This document shows positions 46,345 to 55,112 of a stretch of 64,000 nucleotides of DNA, one piece after another; the first letter of the stretch is position 1, and each line of letters begins with the position of its first letter. The notes beneath the pieces are model-generated. The model was not told where the DNA came from, did not search any database, and saw only the letters and a program-made list of their open reading frames with translations. Where the stretch lies: the NCBI RefSeq assembly GCF_039537585.1, contig NZ_BAABAU010000001.1, positions 620,001 to 684,000 of the forward strand, given 5' to 3'. This DNA is from Frondihabitans peucedani (GTDB lineage Bacteria > Actinomycetota > Actinomycetes > Actinomycetales > Microbacteriaceae). The position numbers were made by a program, and so were the translations under genes.

Positions 46345-46602
46345 ATGGCACACAAAAAGGGCGCATCGTCCACTCGCAACGGCCGCGACTCCAACGCTCA
46401 GCGCCTGGGCGTGAAGCGCTTCGGCGGCCAGGTCGTCTCCGCGGGCGAGATCCTCGTCCGCCAGCGCGGCACCCACTTCCACCCCGGCGTCAACGTCGGT
46501 CGCGGCGGTGACGACACCCTGTTCGCCCTCGCCCCCGGCGCGGTCGAGTTCGGCGCCAAGGGCGGCCGCAAGGTCGTCAACATCGTCGCTGCGTCCGTCT
46601 GA
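46345..46602 (+). CDS. rpmA: 50S ribosomal protein L27 (bL27)
   Basis: Ribosomal protein of 85 residues whose N-terminus reaches the peptidyl-transferase centre. [24 protein letters not shown] is canonical, without the cleaved N-terminal extension seen in Firmicutes. It follows rplU by 17 bases. The ATG has only a weak upstream GGGGCTGAG. Confidence 0.97.
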   Translation: MAHKKGASSTRNGRDSNAQRLGVKRFGGQVVSAGEILVRQRGTHFHPGVNVGRGGDDTLFALAPGAVEFGAKGGRKVVNIVAASV

Positions 46603-46647
46603 CGACACAGCACCGCCCTGCAGCAGCCGGACTGCTGCGGGCTGAAG

Positions 46648-46679
46648 AGCAGGCCGTCCTTCGGGGCGGCCTGCTTTTT
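46648..46679 (+). terminator. Rho-independent terminator after rpmA
   Basis: AGCAGGCCGTCC pairs with GGGCGGCCTGCT across a TTCG-type loop, followed by TTTTT. This is one of the few terminators in the window with a T tract. The rest of the gene-free stretch 46603-46917 holds a GCAGGATC-type octamer at 46681 and a GGTTAACC palindrome at 46790; nothing else was recognised. Confidence 0.85.
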
Positions 46680-46917
46680 CGATCCTGCGCATCACGATTC
46701 TGAATAACTGCCCCCAGACCCGAACGGGGTCCTCGCGCCCACGATCCGGAGCGGCTAATCTCGGGCGAGTTCGTCTCTTGTTCCGTCATGGTTAACCGAC
46801 GCGCGCGGTGCGATTCACCAGAATCTCCCCCACCGGGTGATGGACTGTCTACGAACAAGCAGTAGCACCATCGTCGGGCGTCACTGTCGCCCACGTCGGC
46901 ACACGAATGTGAGAATC

Positions 46918-47886
46918 ATGGACGCCCGGACGGCTGAACACCCTCGGCCGGATCACTTCATCCTGCACCTCAGCGACACCCACCTCATCGCCGGCGACGG
47001 CGACCTGTACGGAGACGTGGACAGCGAGAGCCGCCTGCGTCAGATCCTCGGCGAGCTCGAGGAGTCCGGCGCCCGACCGGAGGCGATCGTCTTCACCGGC
47101 GACCTGGCCGACAAGGGCGAGGCCGGTGCCTACCGCAAGCTCCGCCTGCTGATCGAGCCCGTCGCGGCCCGACTCGGCGCCCAGGTCATCTGGGCCATGG
47201 GCAACCACGACGACCGCTCCGCCTTCCGCGAAGAGCTCTTCGGGCAGATCCCGTCGCAGCGTCCGGTCGACCTCGTCTACGACGTGAACGGGCTGCGGAT
47301 CATCACGCTCGACACGACCGTGCCGGGCTCTCACTACGGCGAGCTCACCGGCGACCAGCTCGACTGGCTGGCTGAGGAGCTGGCGACGGACGCGCCCGAC
47401 GGCACGATCCTGGCCATGCACCACCCGCCGGTCCCGAGCATCAAAGACCTGACCGTCCTCGTCGAGCTCCGCGACCAGCCGGCTCTCGCAGAGGTCATCG
47501 AGGGCAGCGACGTCCGCTCGATCATCGCGGGGCACCTGCACTTCTCGACGAACGCCATGTTCGCCGGGGTCCCGGTCTCGGTCGCGTCGGCCACCTGCTA
47601 CACGGCCGACCTCAACCTGCCGGTCGATGCCACCCGCGGGCAGGACGGCGCCCAGTCGTACAACCTCGTGCACGTCTACCCCGACACGGTCGTCAACTCG
47701 GTCGTGCCGATCGGGAGCTTCCGCACCGTCGGAGAGTACGTCGGACCGGAGGCGGTCGCCGCGCGTCTCGCTGCGGCGGGCGTCACGATCCCGGCCTCGA
47801 GGCCGCGCCACCGCGCGGAGCCTGCCGAGCCGCTGCTGCCGCCGACCCGCGACCTGTCGCTGACCGGGCCCATCGGGACGCTCTGA
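46918..47886 (+). CDS. Calcineurin-like metallophosphoesterase (CpdA-like)
   Basis: Dinuclear metal phosphoesterase of 322 residues. The motifs appear in order: [27 protein letters not shown], and GHLHFSTN. This spacing matches class III cyclic-nucleotide phosphodiesterases of the CpdA/Rv0805 type, though activity on cAMP is not certain. A Pro-rich tail follows the fold. The ATG lacks a ribosome binding site and the -10-like GAATGT seven bases upstream is only a partial match. Confidence 0.88.
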   Translation: MDARTAEHPRPDHFILHLSDTHLIAGDGDLYGDVDSESRLRQILGELEESGARPEAIVFTGDLADKGEAGAYRKLRLLIEPVAARLGAQVIWAMGNHDDRSAFREELFGQIPSQRPVDLVYDVNGLRIITLDTTVPGSHYGELTGDQLDWLAEELATDAPDGTILAMHHPPVPSIKDLTVLVELRDQPALAEVIEGSDVRSIIAGHLHFSTNAMFAGVPVSVASATCYTADLNLPVDATRGQDGAQSYNLVHVYPDTVVNSVVPIGSFRTVGEYVGPEAVAARLAAAGVTIPASRPRHRAEPAEPLLPPTRDLSLTGPIGTL

Positions 47887-47889
47887 GTC

Positions 47890-47954
47890 GCGAGGCGCCG
47901 CTCGCATCCCGCATCGGCGCCTCGCGTCGGCTTCGGCGCCGGTCCGCGGACCGG
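47890..47954. terminator. Bidirectional terminator region
   Basis: A perfect 11-bp stem (GCGAGGCGCCG, loop of 14) is followed by the perfect palindrome CCGGTCCGCGGACCGG at 47939-47954. It lies between the convergent phosphoesterase and Stealth genes. Confidence 0.6.
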
Positions 47955-48006
47955 CTCCGCTGCCGCCGTGCGGCGCCGTGCGCTCCAGCGGCTCCGGCGA
48001 GCGGGG

Positions 48007-49551
48007 CTAGACCTCCCAGGGGGCCTTGAACGGGAAGTAGCGCTCGAGGAAGTCGGTCACGACGGTCGTGCGCTCCTCGTCGGTGACCTCGGGGAAGCTG
48101 CCGTCGTTCAGGCAGAAGAAGTCGTACGACCGCTTCTTGAGCAGCTCGGAGAGGAAGGCGAGGCCTGACACCATCGTGGTGTCGACGTAGCTGACCTTCG
48201 CGTTCTCCTGGACGATCGCCCGCCCGGTCATCAGCGCGTAGTAGTGGTAGAGCGAGTTCGTCACGGAGATGTTCGAGGCGGCCCGGAACGGCGACGCCGC
48301 CGTGTCGCGGAACTCGTCGGCGAACTCGTGCTCCATCTCGGTGAGGACGCTCTTCCGGAGCGGAGCGGCCGTGTGCTCGAGGTGGCGCGTCGTCACACGC
48401 CCGAAGCGCTGCTGGAGGAGGGCCCGGTTCACCCGGGCGGCGTTCTCGAAGCCGGATCGCTCGGCGTTGTTGAGACCGAGGCCGATCCTGGTCTCCGCCT
48501 CGATGAACTTGGTGATGGAGCCCGGCGAGAAGAACATGTGCGGGCTCACCGGACGCCCGAAGAACATGTCGTCGTTCGAGTAGAGGAAGTGCTCGCTCAG
48601 CCCCTGGATGTGGTGCAGCTGCGCCTCGACGGCCTGCGAGTTGTGGGTCGGCAGGACGGACGGGTCGACGAAGAACTCCTCGCTCCGGACGATGCGGACC
48701 CGCGGGTGCTCGGCCAGCCAGGCGGGAGCCGGCGAGTCGGTCGCGATGTAGATGTTCCGGACCCACGGCGCGAACATGTAGACCGATCGGAGGGCGTACT
48801 TCAGCTCGTCGATCTGCCGGAAGCGCGCGACCGAGTCGTCGCCCTCCCCCACCGTGTGGCGCTTGGCCCGCGCTGCACGCGCCCGCTGGTACTCGACGGA
48901 GTTGCCGTCGACCCACGAGAAGACGATGTCGATGTCGAAGGTGATGTCGGTGGCGTGGTCTTCGAACATGTGCTCGAGGGTGACCCACTGCAGGCCGTAC
49001 CGCTCGATGGAGACCTCGACGGCCTCGGAGCGGGGCAGCTCGGTGCGCATGAGCGCGTTCTCGACGGGGACCAGGACCTCGGTGTCGGTGGTGGTCCAGA
49101 ACTCGATCTGGACGGCCAGGGACGCGCCGTAACGGAGGCGGCCGATGGGCTCGACACGCGGCCGGTAGAGGCGGAGCACCCGCTCCTGATCGGGGCCGAA
49201 GCCCTCTTCGGAGACCAGCTGCGCGCGACGTTTTCCGGCCTTGGAGTAGAACGGCTCGGTGCGGCTCGCCTCGGCGAAGGCCTCTTCGAACCGGTGGCGC
49301 TGCGTCTGGTCGACGGCGATGACGGGACGGTCGCCGTTGCCGCGGACCAGCAGGTGCGGCACGGAGGCGTCCTCGAGGACGCGCTTGACGAAGACGAGGT
49401 CTTCGAGCATGGACTGCTGAGGGGTCAGGTGGCCGTTCACGAGCGTGAACTGGCCTTTTCGCAGGACGATGTCGCCGCGATCGAGGCCGCCGGAGGACGG
49501 GCGGGGGGTGAGAAGAGGACTCTCCGCCGAGCCGACGATCTCGCTGCCCAT
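48007..49551 (-). CDS. Stealth-family sugar-phosphate transferase
   Basis: Phosphotransferase of 514 residues related to capsular polymer hexose-1-phosphate transferases and human GlcNAc-1-phosphotransferase. The four conserved regions are visible: DIDIVFSWVDG (CR1), FRQIDELKYALRSVYMFAPWVRNIYIATD (CR2), SEHFLYSNDDMFFGRPV (CR3) and YDFFCLNDG (CR4). The first 200 residues are a variable domain. GGAG precedes the ATG. No other glycan genes are nearby, so its cell-surface polymer is unknown. Confidence 0.88.
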   Translation of the reverse strand: MGSEIVGSAESPLLTPRPSSGGLDRGDIVLRKGQFTLVNGHLTPQQSMLEDLVFVKRVLEDASVPHLLVRGNGDRPVIAVDQTQRHRFEEAFAEASRTEPFYSKAGKRRAQLVSEEGFGPDQERVLRLYRPRVEPIGRLRYGASLAVQIEFWTTTDTEVLVPVENALMRTELPRSEAVEVSIERYGLQWVTLEHMFEDHATDITFDIDIVFSWVDGNSVEYQRARAARAKRHTVGEGDDSVARFRQIDELKYALRSVYMFAPWVRNIYIATDSPAPAWLAEHPRVRIVRSEEFFVDPSVLPTHNSQAVEAQLHHIQGLSEHFLYSNDDMFFGRPVSPHMFFSPGSITKFIEAETRIGLGLNNAERSGFENAARVNRALLQQRFGRVTTRHLEHTAAPLRKSVLTEMEHEFADEFRDTAASPFRAASNISVTNSLYHYYALMTGRAIVQENAKVSYVDTTMVSGLAFLSELLKKRSYDFFCLNDGSFPEVTDEERTTVVTDFLERYFPFKAPWEV

Positions 49552-49666
49552 TCAGACTCCGTTCCTGCGCGGCCCGGGTGGCCGAAACACTGCAATCCCC
49601 TGATTTTACTCTGACCGGATGTGATCTCGGGACGCCGCTGCCACGAGGCCTCTCGGTGCTGGCCGG

Positions 49667-50041
49667 CTAGCGCCTGCGGGCAGCCGTCCGGCCGGGCGCG
49701 GGAGCCGGAGCATCCGGAGCAGGCACCCGCACGCGGATCGCCGTCACCACGAATACGACGGCCGCCAGGAACTGCAGGATCAACCACGGCTTCCCGGTGA
49801 TCGGGATCACGTAGACCGGGTTCCACAGCACGACGATCGCGGCCAGGAACGGCAGATACCCCCAGGCGCGGCCGCGGAAGGCGAAGACGCACAGGATGGC
49901 GGCCAGGATCGCGACGACGTAGCGGAACACGACGAAGATGGTCGTGTCGACGAGCGACGCGCCCGCCACGAGGGCGATAGCCCCGAGGAGACCCGGAGCC
50001 AGCGCGGGGCGCAGGAACGCGGCCTTCTCCGGTGTGGGCAT
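49667..50041 (-). CDS. DUF6804-like small membrane protein
   Basis: Protein of 124 residues with about four membrane helices (LLGAIALVAGASLV, FVVFRYVVAILAAILCVFAF, YLPFLAAIVVLWNPVYVIPI, WLILQFLAAVVFVVTAI) and a Pro/Arg-rich tail. The NPVYVIPI segment recalls the DUF6804 family. No function is known. TAGACT lies seven bases before the ATG, suggesting a leaderless mRNA. The 115 bases to the Stealth gene hold no recognised signal. Confidence 0.7.
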   Translation of the reverse strand: MPTPEKAAFLRPALAPGLLGAIALVAGASLVDTTIFVVFRYVVAILAAILCVFAFRGRAWGYLPFLAAIVVLWNPVYVIPITGKPWLILQFLAAVVFVVTAIRVRVPAPDAPAPAPGRTAARRR

Positions 50042-50048
50042 GCCCCCG

Positions 50049-50054
50049 AGTCTA
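50049..50054 (-). promoter_or_regulatory. -10 box of the DUF6804-like gene, leaderless type
   Basis: TAGACT, seven bases before the ATG. Confidence 0.5.
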
Positions 50055-50065
50055 CCGGGCGGCGG

Positions 50066-50626
50066 TCAGCGGATGATGCGGATCGGGCGGCTCATCGGCG
50101 GCTCGCCGCGGAGCCGCTCGAGGGCCGGTCGGAGCTCGTCGAGCCAGGCGTCGTAGCCGGCGGCGTTGAGGTGCAGCCCGTCGTCGGTGTAGTCGTCGCG
50201 GAGGTGGTCTCCATCCGCGAGAGCCGGCCAGAGGTCGAGGTACTGCGCCCGGACCGTCGCGGCGAACTGGCGCAGGTGCCGGTTGGCGTCCTGGATGCGG
50301 TCGCTGAACTCGGGCGTCCGCGGGGTGACGGACTGCAGCAGGAGCCGCGCGCCGGGCAGCCTGCGGCGGAGGTCGACGAGGATCGTCTCGGTCGCCCGGA
50401 CGACCTGCTCGACCGACCGCTTCGAGCCGAAGTCGTTGGTGCCGATGAGCAGCACGATCGAGTCGGGGGCCGCGTCGACCACCGCATCGAGCCGGGCCTG
50501 GACGTCGGCGGTCGTGTCGCCGTCGACTCCGAGGTTCGTGACCTCCTCGTCGGGGAACCAGCTCTGCCAGTCGCCCGCCGCCGTCAGGCTGTCGCCGAGG
50601 AAGAGGAGCTTCTCGCCCTGAGTCAT
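50066..50626 (-). CDS. SGNH/GDSL-family hydrolase
   Basis: Small esterase or lipase of 186 residues. Block I is LLFLGDSLTAAGDW (Ser nucleophile), block II contains NLGVDGDT, block III is LLIGTNDFG and block V is DGLHLNAAGYDAWL (Asp and His). There is no signal peptide, so it is probably cytosolic. The ATG overlaps the upstream SDR stop by four bases. The substrate is unknown. Confidence 0.9.
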   Translation of the reverse strand: MTQGEKLLFLGDSLTAAGDWQSWFPDEEVTNLGVDGDTTADVQARLDAVVDAAPDSIVLLIGTNDFGSKRSVEQVVRATETILVDLRRRLPGARLLLQSVTPRTPEFSDRIQDANRHLRQFAATVRAQYLDLWPALADGDHLRDDYTDDGLHLNAAGYDAWLDELRPALERLRGEPPMSRPIRIIR

Positions 50627-52197
50627 CGCTGATCTCCTTGAGTCGTTGGTGCCGCTGCGGTCGTTGGTGCCGCTGAGTTCGTCGGTGCCGCTGAGGTCGA
50701 GGTCGGCATCGCTGCCGGCGTCGGATCGGACACGGCCGTCGGTTCCATCTCGGCTGTCGCCGCGATCCGATTCAGCATGCCCGAGAAGATTATCCCGTGG
50801 AACGGCAGGATCGAGTACCAGTACAACCTGCCGCTCAGCCCGGTCGGGAAGAACACGGCCCGCTGACGGTAGTGCGATCCGGTCGGCCTCTCCTCGACCC
50901 ACATCTCGAGCCAGCCGCGACCGGGCGCCTTGAACTCGGCGCGGAGACGCAGGAACCTGCCCCGGTCGATCTTCTCGACCCGCCACCAGTCGACCGCGTC
51001 GCCGGTGCCGAGGGTCGTCGCGCTCCGCCGGCCGCGCTGCAGCCCCACTCCCCCGGCCAGTCGGTCCATCCAGCCTCGCGCGGCCCAGGCCAGCGGGAAC
51101 GAGTACCACCCGTTCTCGCCGCCGATGCCCTCGATGACGCGCCACAGCTGTGCGGGAGATGCCGCGGTGTCGATCTCGCGGTCGTCAATGTAGACGGTGT
51201 GGCCCGACCAGTTCGGGTCGCTCGGCAGCGGGTCGCTCGGCGCCCCGAAGACCGAGCTGTCCTGCCAGCTCGTCTCGACCTCTCCGTCGCGCATCTTGCC
51301 GAGGGCGAGGCGGACCGCCCGCCGGTACGGGGTCAGGCCGCCCTCGGGCGGCGGCACGAGGCCCTGGATGTCGTTCTCGCGGACCACGCAGTCGTACTGG
51401 AGCGACGCGATGATCGGCACGGCGAGCGAGCGCGGGATCGGCGTGACGAGGTTGACCCATTGCGACGCGAGCCACGGCGTCAGGACGGGCAGCGGCGCGA
51501 TCGGCCGCTGCTTGAGGCCGGCCTCGACGGCGTAGCCGTTCATCATCTGGCCGTAGCGGAGCACGTCGGGCCCGCCGATGTCGAAGGAGCGGCTGATGCT
51601 CGGGTCGAGGTCGGCGGAGGCGATCAGGTAGTGCAGGACGTCACGGACCGCGATCGGCTGGATCTTGTTGCGGACCCATTTCGGCGCGGGCATGTAGGGC
51701 AGCACGTCGGTGAGGTGGCGGATCATCTCGAACGACGCCGATCCTGATCCGATCACGACGCCCGCCTGCAGCGCGACCGTCGGGACCCCGCTGGCCAGCA
51801 GGATCTCGCCCACCCGCTTGCGCGACTCCAGGTGGGGCGAGAGCGCGCCGTCGGGGTGGAGGCCGCCCAGGTAGACGATCCGCGAGACACCGGCTGCCGC
51901 GGCCGCGTCGGCCAGCTTCTCGGCCGCGTCTGCCTCGGCCTTCTCGAAGTCGCCTCGGCCGGCCATGGCGTGGGCCAGGTAGTAGACGACGTCGACGCCC
52001 TCGACCGCGCGGCGGACGGCAGTCGCGTCGGTCAGGTCGCCCTGGGCGATCTCGACCTCGTCCTCCCACGGCACGTCGTCGAGCTTCTCGGGCGTCCGGA
52101 CGAAGACGCGGACGTCGTAGCCGGCTTCGACGAGGCGCGGGGCGAGACGTCCGCCGATGTAGCCGGTGGCGCCGGTGACGAGTGCTTTTCGGGACAT
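50623..52197 (-). CDS. SDR-family NAD(P)-binding protein with DUF2867-like C-terminus
   Basis: Protein of 524 residues: an N-terminal atypical SDR domain (ALVTGATGYIGGRLAPRLVEAG, about 5-290) joined to a polyketide-cyclase-like DUF2867 domain (WRVEKIDRGRFLRLRAEFKAPGRGWLEMWVEE). Function unknown; relatives bind NADPH. The extreme C-terminus is a Thr/Ala/Pro-rich repeat encoded by 18-bp tandem units. The ATG is preferred to a GTG six bases upstream because TAGCGT stands six bases before it, the leaderless spacing seen elsewhere here. Confidence 0.85.
   Translation of the reverse strand: MSRKALVTGATGYIGGRLAPRLVEAGYDVRVFVRTPEKLDDVPWEDEVEIAQGDLTDATAVRRAVEGVDVVYYLAHAMAGRGDFEKAEADAAEKLADAAAAAGVSRIVYLGGLHPDGALSPHLESRKRVGEILLASGVPTVALQAGVVIGSGSASFEMIRHLTDVLPYMPAPKWVRNKIQPIAVRDVLHYLIASADLDPSISRSFDIGGPDVLRYGQMMNGYAVEAGLKQRPIAPLPVLTPWLASQWVNLVTPIPRSLAVPIIASLQYDCVVRENDIQGLVPPPEGGLTPYRRAVRLALGKMRDGEVETSWQDSSVFGAPSDPLPSDPNWSGHTVYIDDREIDTAASPAQLWRVIEGIGGENGWYSFPLAWAARGWMDRLAGGVGLQRGRRSATTLGTGDAVDWWRVEKIDRGRFLRLRAEFKAPGRGWLEMWVEERPTGSHYRQRAVFFPTGLSGRLYWYSILPFHGIIFSGMLNRIAATAEMEPTAVSDPTPAAMPTSTSAAPTNSAAPTTAAAPTTQGDQR
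50642..50695. repeat. 18-bp tandem repeat at the 3' end of the SDR gene
   Basis: Three 18-bp units of the type GTCGTTGGTGCCGCTGAG, coding for a six-residue SAAPT-type repeat at the protein's C-terminus. Confidence 0.85.
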
Positions 52198-52203
52198 GGC
52201 CAC

Positions 52204-52209
52204 ACGCTA
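52204..52209 (-). promoter_or_regulatory. -10 box of the SDR-GDSL operon, leaderless type
   Basis: TAGCGT, six bases before the ATG at 52197. Confidence 0.45.
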
Positions 52210-52255
52210 CGCCGAGCAGGTCACGGTCTCACAGCCGGACAAGCCCCGACACGCC

Positions 52256-53197
52256 TCAGCGAGTGCTCGCGAGCAGCTCTCGGATCTGGTCGACATCGGC
52301 CGCGATCTGCCGGATCAGCGGGTCGAGGCCGTCGAACTTCTGGTTTCCGCGCACCCAGTCGATGAACGACACCGTCGCCTCCTGGCCGTAGAGGTCGAGG
52401 GTGACGTCGAGCAGGTGCGCCTCGACCTGCTTCTCGGGGACGCCCTCGAAGGTCGGGTTGTTGCCCACCGAGACCGCGGCGTCGTAGACCGTGCCGCCGA
52501 TCGTGACGCGGGCGGCGTAGACGCCGTCGGCAGGGACGAACCCCTCGCTGCGCGGCTCGAGGTTCGCGGTCGGGAAGCCCAGCTCGCGGCCGCGCTGCTC
52601 GCCGTGCACGATCACGCCGCGGACCACCGGCTGCCGGCCGAGCAGGAACGCCGCCTCTCGGATGTCGCCGCGGTCGAGGAGCTCGCGGATCCAGCTGGAC
52701 GAGACGCGCCTGGCGCCGTCGCCCGGACGGACGTCGGGGATGAGGTCGACGTCGAACCCGCGCGACCGGCCGAGCTCGCGGAGGGTGTCGACCGTGCCGC
52801 GGCCGCCCCAGCCGAAGCGGAAGTCGGAGCCCACGAGGACGACCTCCGCCTGAAGCGCGCCGACCAGGATCGTGTCGACGAACTCCTCCGGAGTGAGCTC
52901 GCGCAGGTGCTCGTCGAAGGTCAGCATCAGCGTCGCCTCGACGCCGGTCTGCTCGAGCAGCTCGCGCTTCTGGCGGTTGCTCGTGAGCGCCCGAGGCACG
53001 CGGTCGGGCCGGACGACGGTGAGCGGGTGGCGGTCGAACGTGACGACCGCCGACACGAGGTCGCGATCGCGGGCGACCGCCTCGAGCTCGCGGATGACCG
53101 CGCGGTGACCGAGGTGCACCCCGTCGAACTTGCCGATCGTGACCGCCGAGGGGCCGAACCCCCGGGGCACGGCGGCGGGGTCGGTGAAGAAGTCCAT
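52256..53197 (-). CDS. ribF: Bifunctional riboflavin kinase/FAD synthetase
   Basis: Makes FMN and then FAD from riboflavin. In 313 residues the N-terminal nucleotidyltransferase domain has VTIGKFDGVHLGHRAVI and VVTFDRHPL, with VSSSWIRELLDRGDI before the C-terminal riboflavin kinase domain (GRELGFPTANL, DGVYAARV). Lies downstream of truB and two membrane genes, the usual actinobacterial neighbourhood. No -10 of the leaderless type was seen. Confidence 0.96.
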   Translation of the reverse strand: MDFFTDPAAVPRGFGPSAVTIGKFDGVHLGHRAVIRELEAVARDRDLVSAVVTFDRHPLTVVRPDRVPRALTSNRQKRELLEQTGVEATLMLTFDEHLRELTPEEFVDTILVGALQAEVVLVGSDFRFGWGGRGTVDTLRELGRSRGFDVDLIPDVRPGDGARRVSSSWIRELLDRGDIREAAFLLGRQPVVRGVIVHGEQRGRELGFPTANLEPRSEGFVPADGVYAARVTIGGTVYDAAVSVGNNPTFEGVPEKQVEAHLLDVTLDLYGQEATVSFIDWVRGNQKFDGLDPLIRQIAADVDQIRELLASTR

Positions 53198-53202
53198 CGG
53201 GA

Positions 53203-53697
53203 TCAGACGCCCGCGGCCGGCTCGTCGGCGACGGTCTCCCCGGTGTCGGCCGCCCGGCGCTCGGCCTCGACCTGGGGTCGCGTGTGACGCAGCCAGAGGA
53301 TGCCGAGGACCGGCAGGACGAGCGGGACGAAGCCGTACCCGATGCCGAAGTAGGTCCAGACCGTGGAGTGGTCGGAGTGGGCGTACTTCGCGCTGGGGAC
53401 GAACACGCCCGGGTCGATGATCGACATCAGCCCGACGAAGAGGACTCCGACGAGCTCGAAGCTGATGGTGGCCCAGGCGATCGCGTACCAGCGACGGCCG
53501 CGCATGATCAGCGCGATGGTGGCCATGATGTAGACGACGGCGGAGAGGCCGCTGAGGGCGTAGGCGAGGGGCGCCTGCTGGAACTGGGTGGCGATCTGGA
53601 AGACCGAGCGCCCGGTCGCCGCCAGGGCGAGGATCGCGTAGACCGCGATCAGGACGCGGCCTGCGCCGACCGCTCGTGTTGACTTCTGCTGAACCAT
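53203..53697 (-). CDS. Conserved four-helix membrane protein
   Basis: Protein of 164 residues with about four membrane helices and a conserved HSDHSTVWTYFGIGYGFVPLVLPVLGILWL stretch before a charged tail. I know no function. It sits between truB and ribF and is widely found there in Microbacteriaceae. TATCCT at 53705-53710 precedes the ATG by seven bases, so the mRNA may be leaderless. Confidence 0.75.
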   Translation of the reverse strand: MVQQKSTRAVGAGRVLIAVYAILALAATGRSVFQIATQFQQAPLAYALSGLSAVVYIMATIALIMRGRRWYAIAWATISFELVGVLFVGLMSIIDPGVFVPSAKYAHSDHSTVWTYFGIGYGFVPLVLPVLGILWLRHTRPQVEAERRAADTGETVADEPAAGV

Positions 53698-53704
53698 CAC
53701 CCCA

Positions 53705-53710
53705 AGGATA
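53705..53710 (-). promoter_or_regulatory. -10 box of the membrane-protein gene, leaderless type
   Basis: TATCCT, seven bases before the ATG at 53697. Confidence 0.5.
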
Positions 53711-53744
53711 TGGCCCAGGACGCGCGGCCGCAGACGGCTGACCC

Positions 53745-54113
53745 TCAGGTGACGACGGCCGTCCAGATCTGGAGCATCCGCACGACCATCACGGCGACCG
53801 CGAAGGCCCCGGCGCCGAGCACGATGTTGCTCCACCGGCTCCGGTCGACCAGCGCCCAGACGACCGCCAGGGGCGGCAGGAGGAGGGCCACGACCAGGTA
53901 GATGTAGAACTCGAGCACGTTGCCCGACGCGGGGTTGCCCGCGAAGGGTGCGACGATCGCCACGACCAGCTGCACGAGCAGCAGCAGCTCGACGACGGCG
54001 ATCGCGCCGACCGTGTAGTCGTTGGGGATGCGCCGGGCGATCCCGAGGATGATGCAGAACAGGGCCACGGCCGTGCCGATGCCGAACTGCACCCAGGTGA
54101 ACCACTCGATCAC
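53745..54113 (-). CDS. Small membrane protein coupled to truB
   Basis: Protein of 122 residues with about four membrane helices (FGIGTAVALFCIILGIA, VGAIAVVELLLLVQLVVAIVAPF, FYIYLVVALLLPPLAVVWALV, IVLGAGAFAVAVMVVRMLQI). Function unknown. Its ATG overlaps the truB stop by four bases. Confidence 0.75.
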   Translation of the reverse strand: MIEWFTWVQFGIGTAVALFCIILGIARRIPNDYTVGAIAVVELLLLVQLVVAIVAPFAGNPASGNVLEFYIYLVVALLLPPLAVVWALVDRSRWSNIVLGAGAFAVAVMVVRMLQIWTAVVT

Positions 54114-55009
54114 GATGAGACCTCGTCTGTCGGGAAGTTGACGATCGGACGCACGACGCCGTGCGAGACGGAGACCAGCCCGGCGAGGAGCCCCGCGGGC
54201 GTGATCGCGGCGATCGGCGCCGTGCTGTCGGGCCGGTCGACCCGGAGCTTCTTGCCGTGGCCGAGGTCGATCGTCTGCTCGGGCGTCAGCTCGAGGACGT
54301 CGAAGAGCCGTCGGGCGACGTCGGCGGGCGGCAGGAGGCGCGGCGCGACCTCGAGGCCGTCGAGGACGGCGGCGTCTCGGAGGTCGAACGGGCCGATCCG
54401 GGTGCGGCGGAGGGCGGTCAGGTGGCCGCCCACGCCGAGCCCCCGGCCGAGATCGCGAGCCAGAGCGCGGATGTAGGTGCCCGACGTGCAGTCGACGACG
54501 ACGTCGAGGTCGACGACCGGGAGGCCGTCTGCCATCGCGTCCCGGCGGGCGAGCAGGTCGAACCGCGACACGGTGACCGGGCGCGCCTTCAGCTCGACCT
54601 TCGTGCCCTCGCGGGCGAGGTCGTAGGCGCGCCTGCCGTCGACCTTGATGGCGCTGACCGTCGTCGGCACCTGATCGATGTCCCCCGAGAGCTGCTCGAT
54701 GCCCCGCAGGATGCCCGGGTCGTCGACAGCGGAGGCGTCGGTCCGCTCCACGACCTCGCCGTCGGCGTCGTCGCTCGTCGTCGACACCCCGAGCCGGATG
54801 GTCGCCTCGTACGTCTTGTCGAGGCCCACCAGGAACGTGAGGAGCCTCGTCGACGAGTTGATGCCCGTGACGAGCAGCCCCGTCGCCATGGGGTCGAGCG
54901 TGCCCGCGTGGCCGACCTTCTTCGTGCCTGCAGCGCGCCGGACGCGCGAGACGACGTCGTGGCTCGTGATGCCCTGCGGCTTGTCGACGAGGAGGATGCC
55001 GCTGTTCAC
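54110..55009 (-). CDS. truB: tRNA pseudouridine-55 synthase
   Basis: Isomerises U55 in the T-loop of tRNAs. In 299 residues the start SGILLVDKPQGITSHDVVSRVRR and the catalytic motif GHAGTLDPMATGLLVTGIN (Asp nucleophile) are plain, with the usual DVVVDCTSGTYIRALARDLG later. The GTG at 55009 is chosen over GTG 55015 because TAAGCT (55017-55022) lies seven bases before it, matching the leaderless pattern. Confidence 0.95.
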   Translation of the reverse strand: MNSGILLVDKPQGITSHDVVSRVRRAAGTKKVGHAGTLDPMATGLLVTGINSSTRLLTFLVGLDKTYEATIRLGVSTTSDDADGEVVERTDASAVDDPGILRGIEQLSGDIDQVPTTVSAIKVDGRRAYDLAREGTKVELKARPVTVSRFDLLARRDAMADGLPVVDLDVVVDCTSGTYIRALARDLGRGLGVGGHLTALRRTRIGPFDLRDAAVLDGLEVAPRLLPPADVARRLFDVLELTPEQTIDLGHGKKLRVDRPDSTAPIAAITPAGLLAGLVSVSHGVVRPIVNFPTDEVSS

Positions 55010-55016
55010 GGCCACG

Positions 55017-55022
55017 AGCTTA
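55017..55022 (-). promoter_or_regulatory. -10 box of truB, leaderless type
   Basis: TAAGCT, seven bases before GTG 55009. It supports that start. Confidence 0.45.
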
Positions 55023-55060
55023 CCGGCGGGGACGATCGGCCCGGAGCGCGGTCGCTCGAC

Positions 55061-55108
55061 GCCGTCTGCTCGGCCGTCTGATCGATCGTGTGGTCGGTCG
55101 TCTGGTCG
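55061..55108. repeat. 12-bp tandem repeat after the kinase-like gene, four units
   Basis: Four 12-bp units of the type GCCGTCTGATCG lie between the kinase-like stop and truB. The last unit ends four bases from the stop codon. Confidence 0.8.
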
Positions 55109-55112
55109 GCTC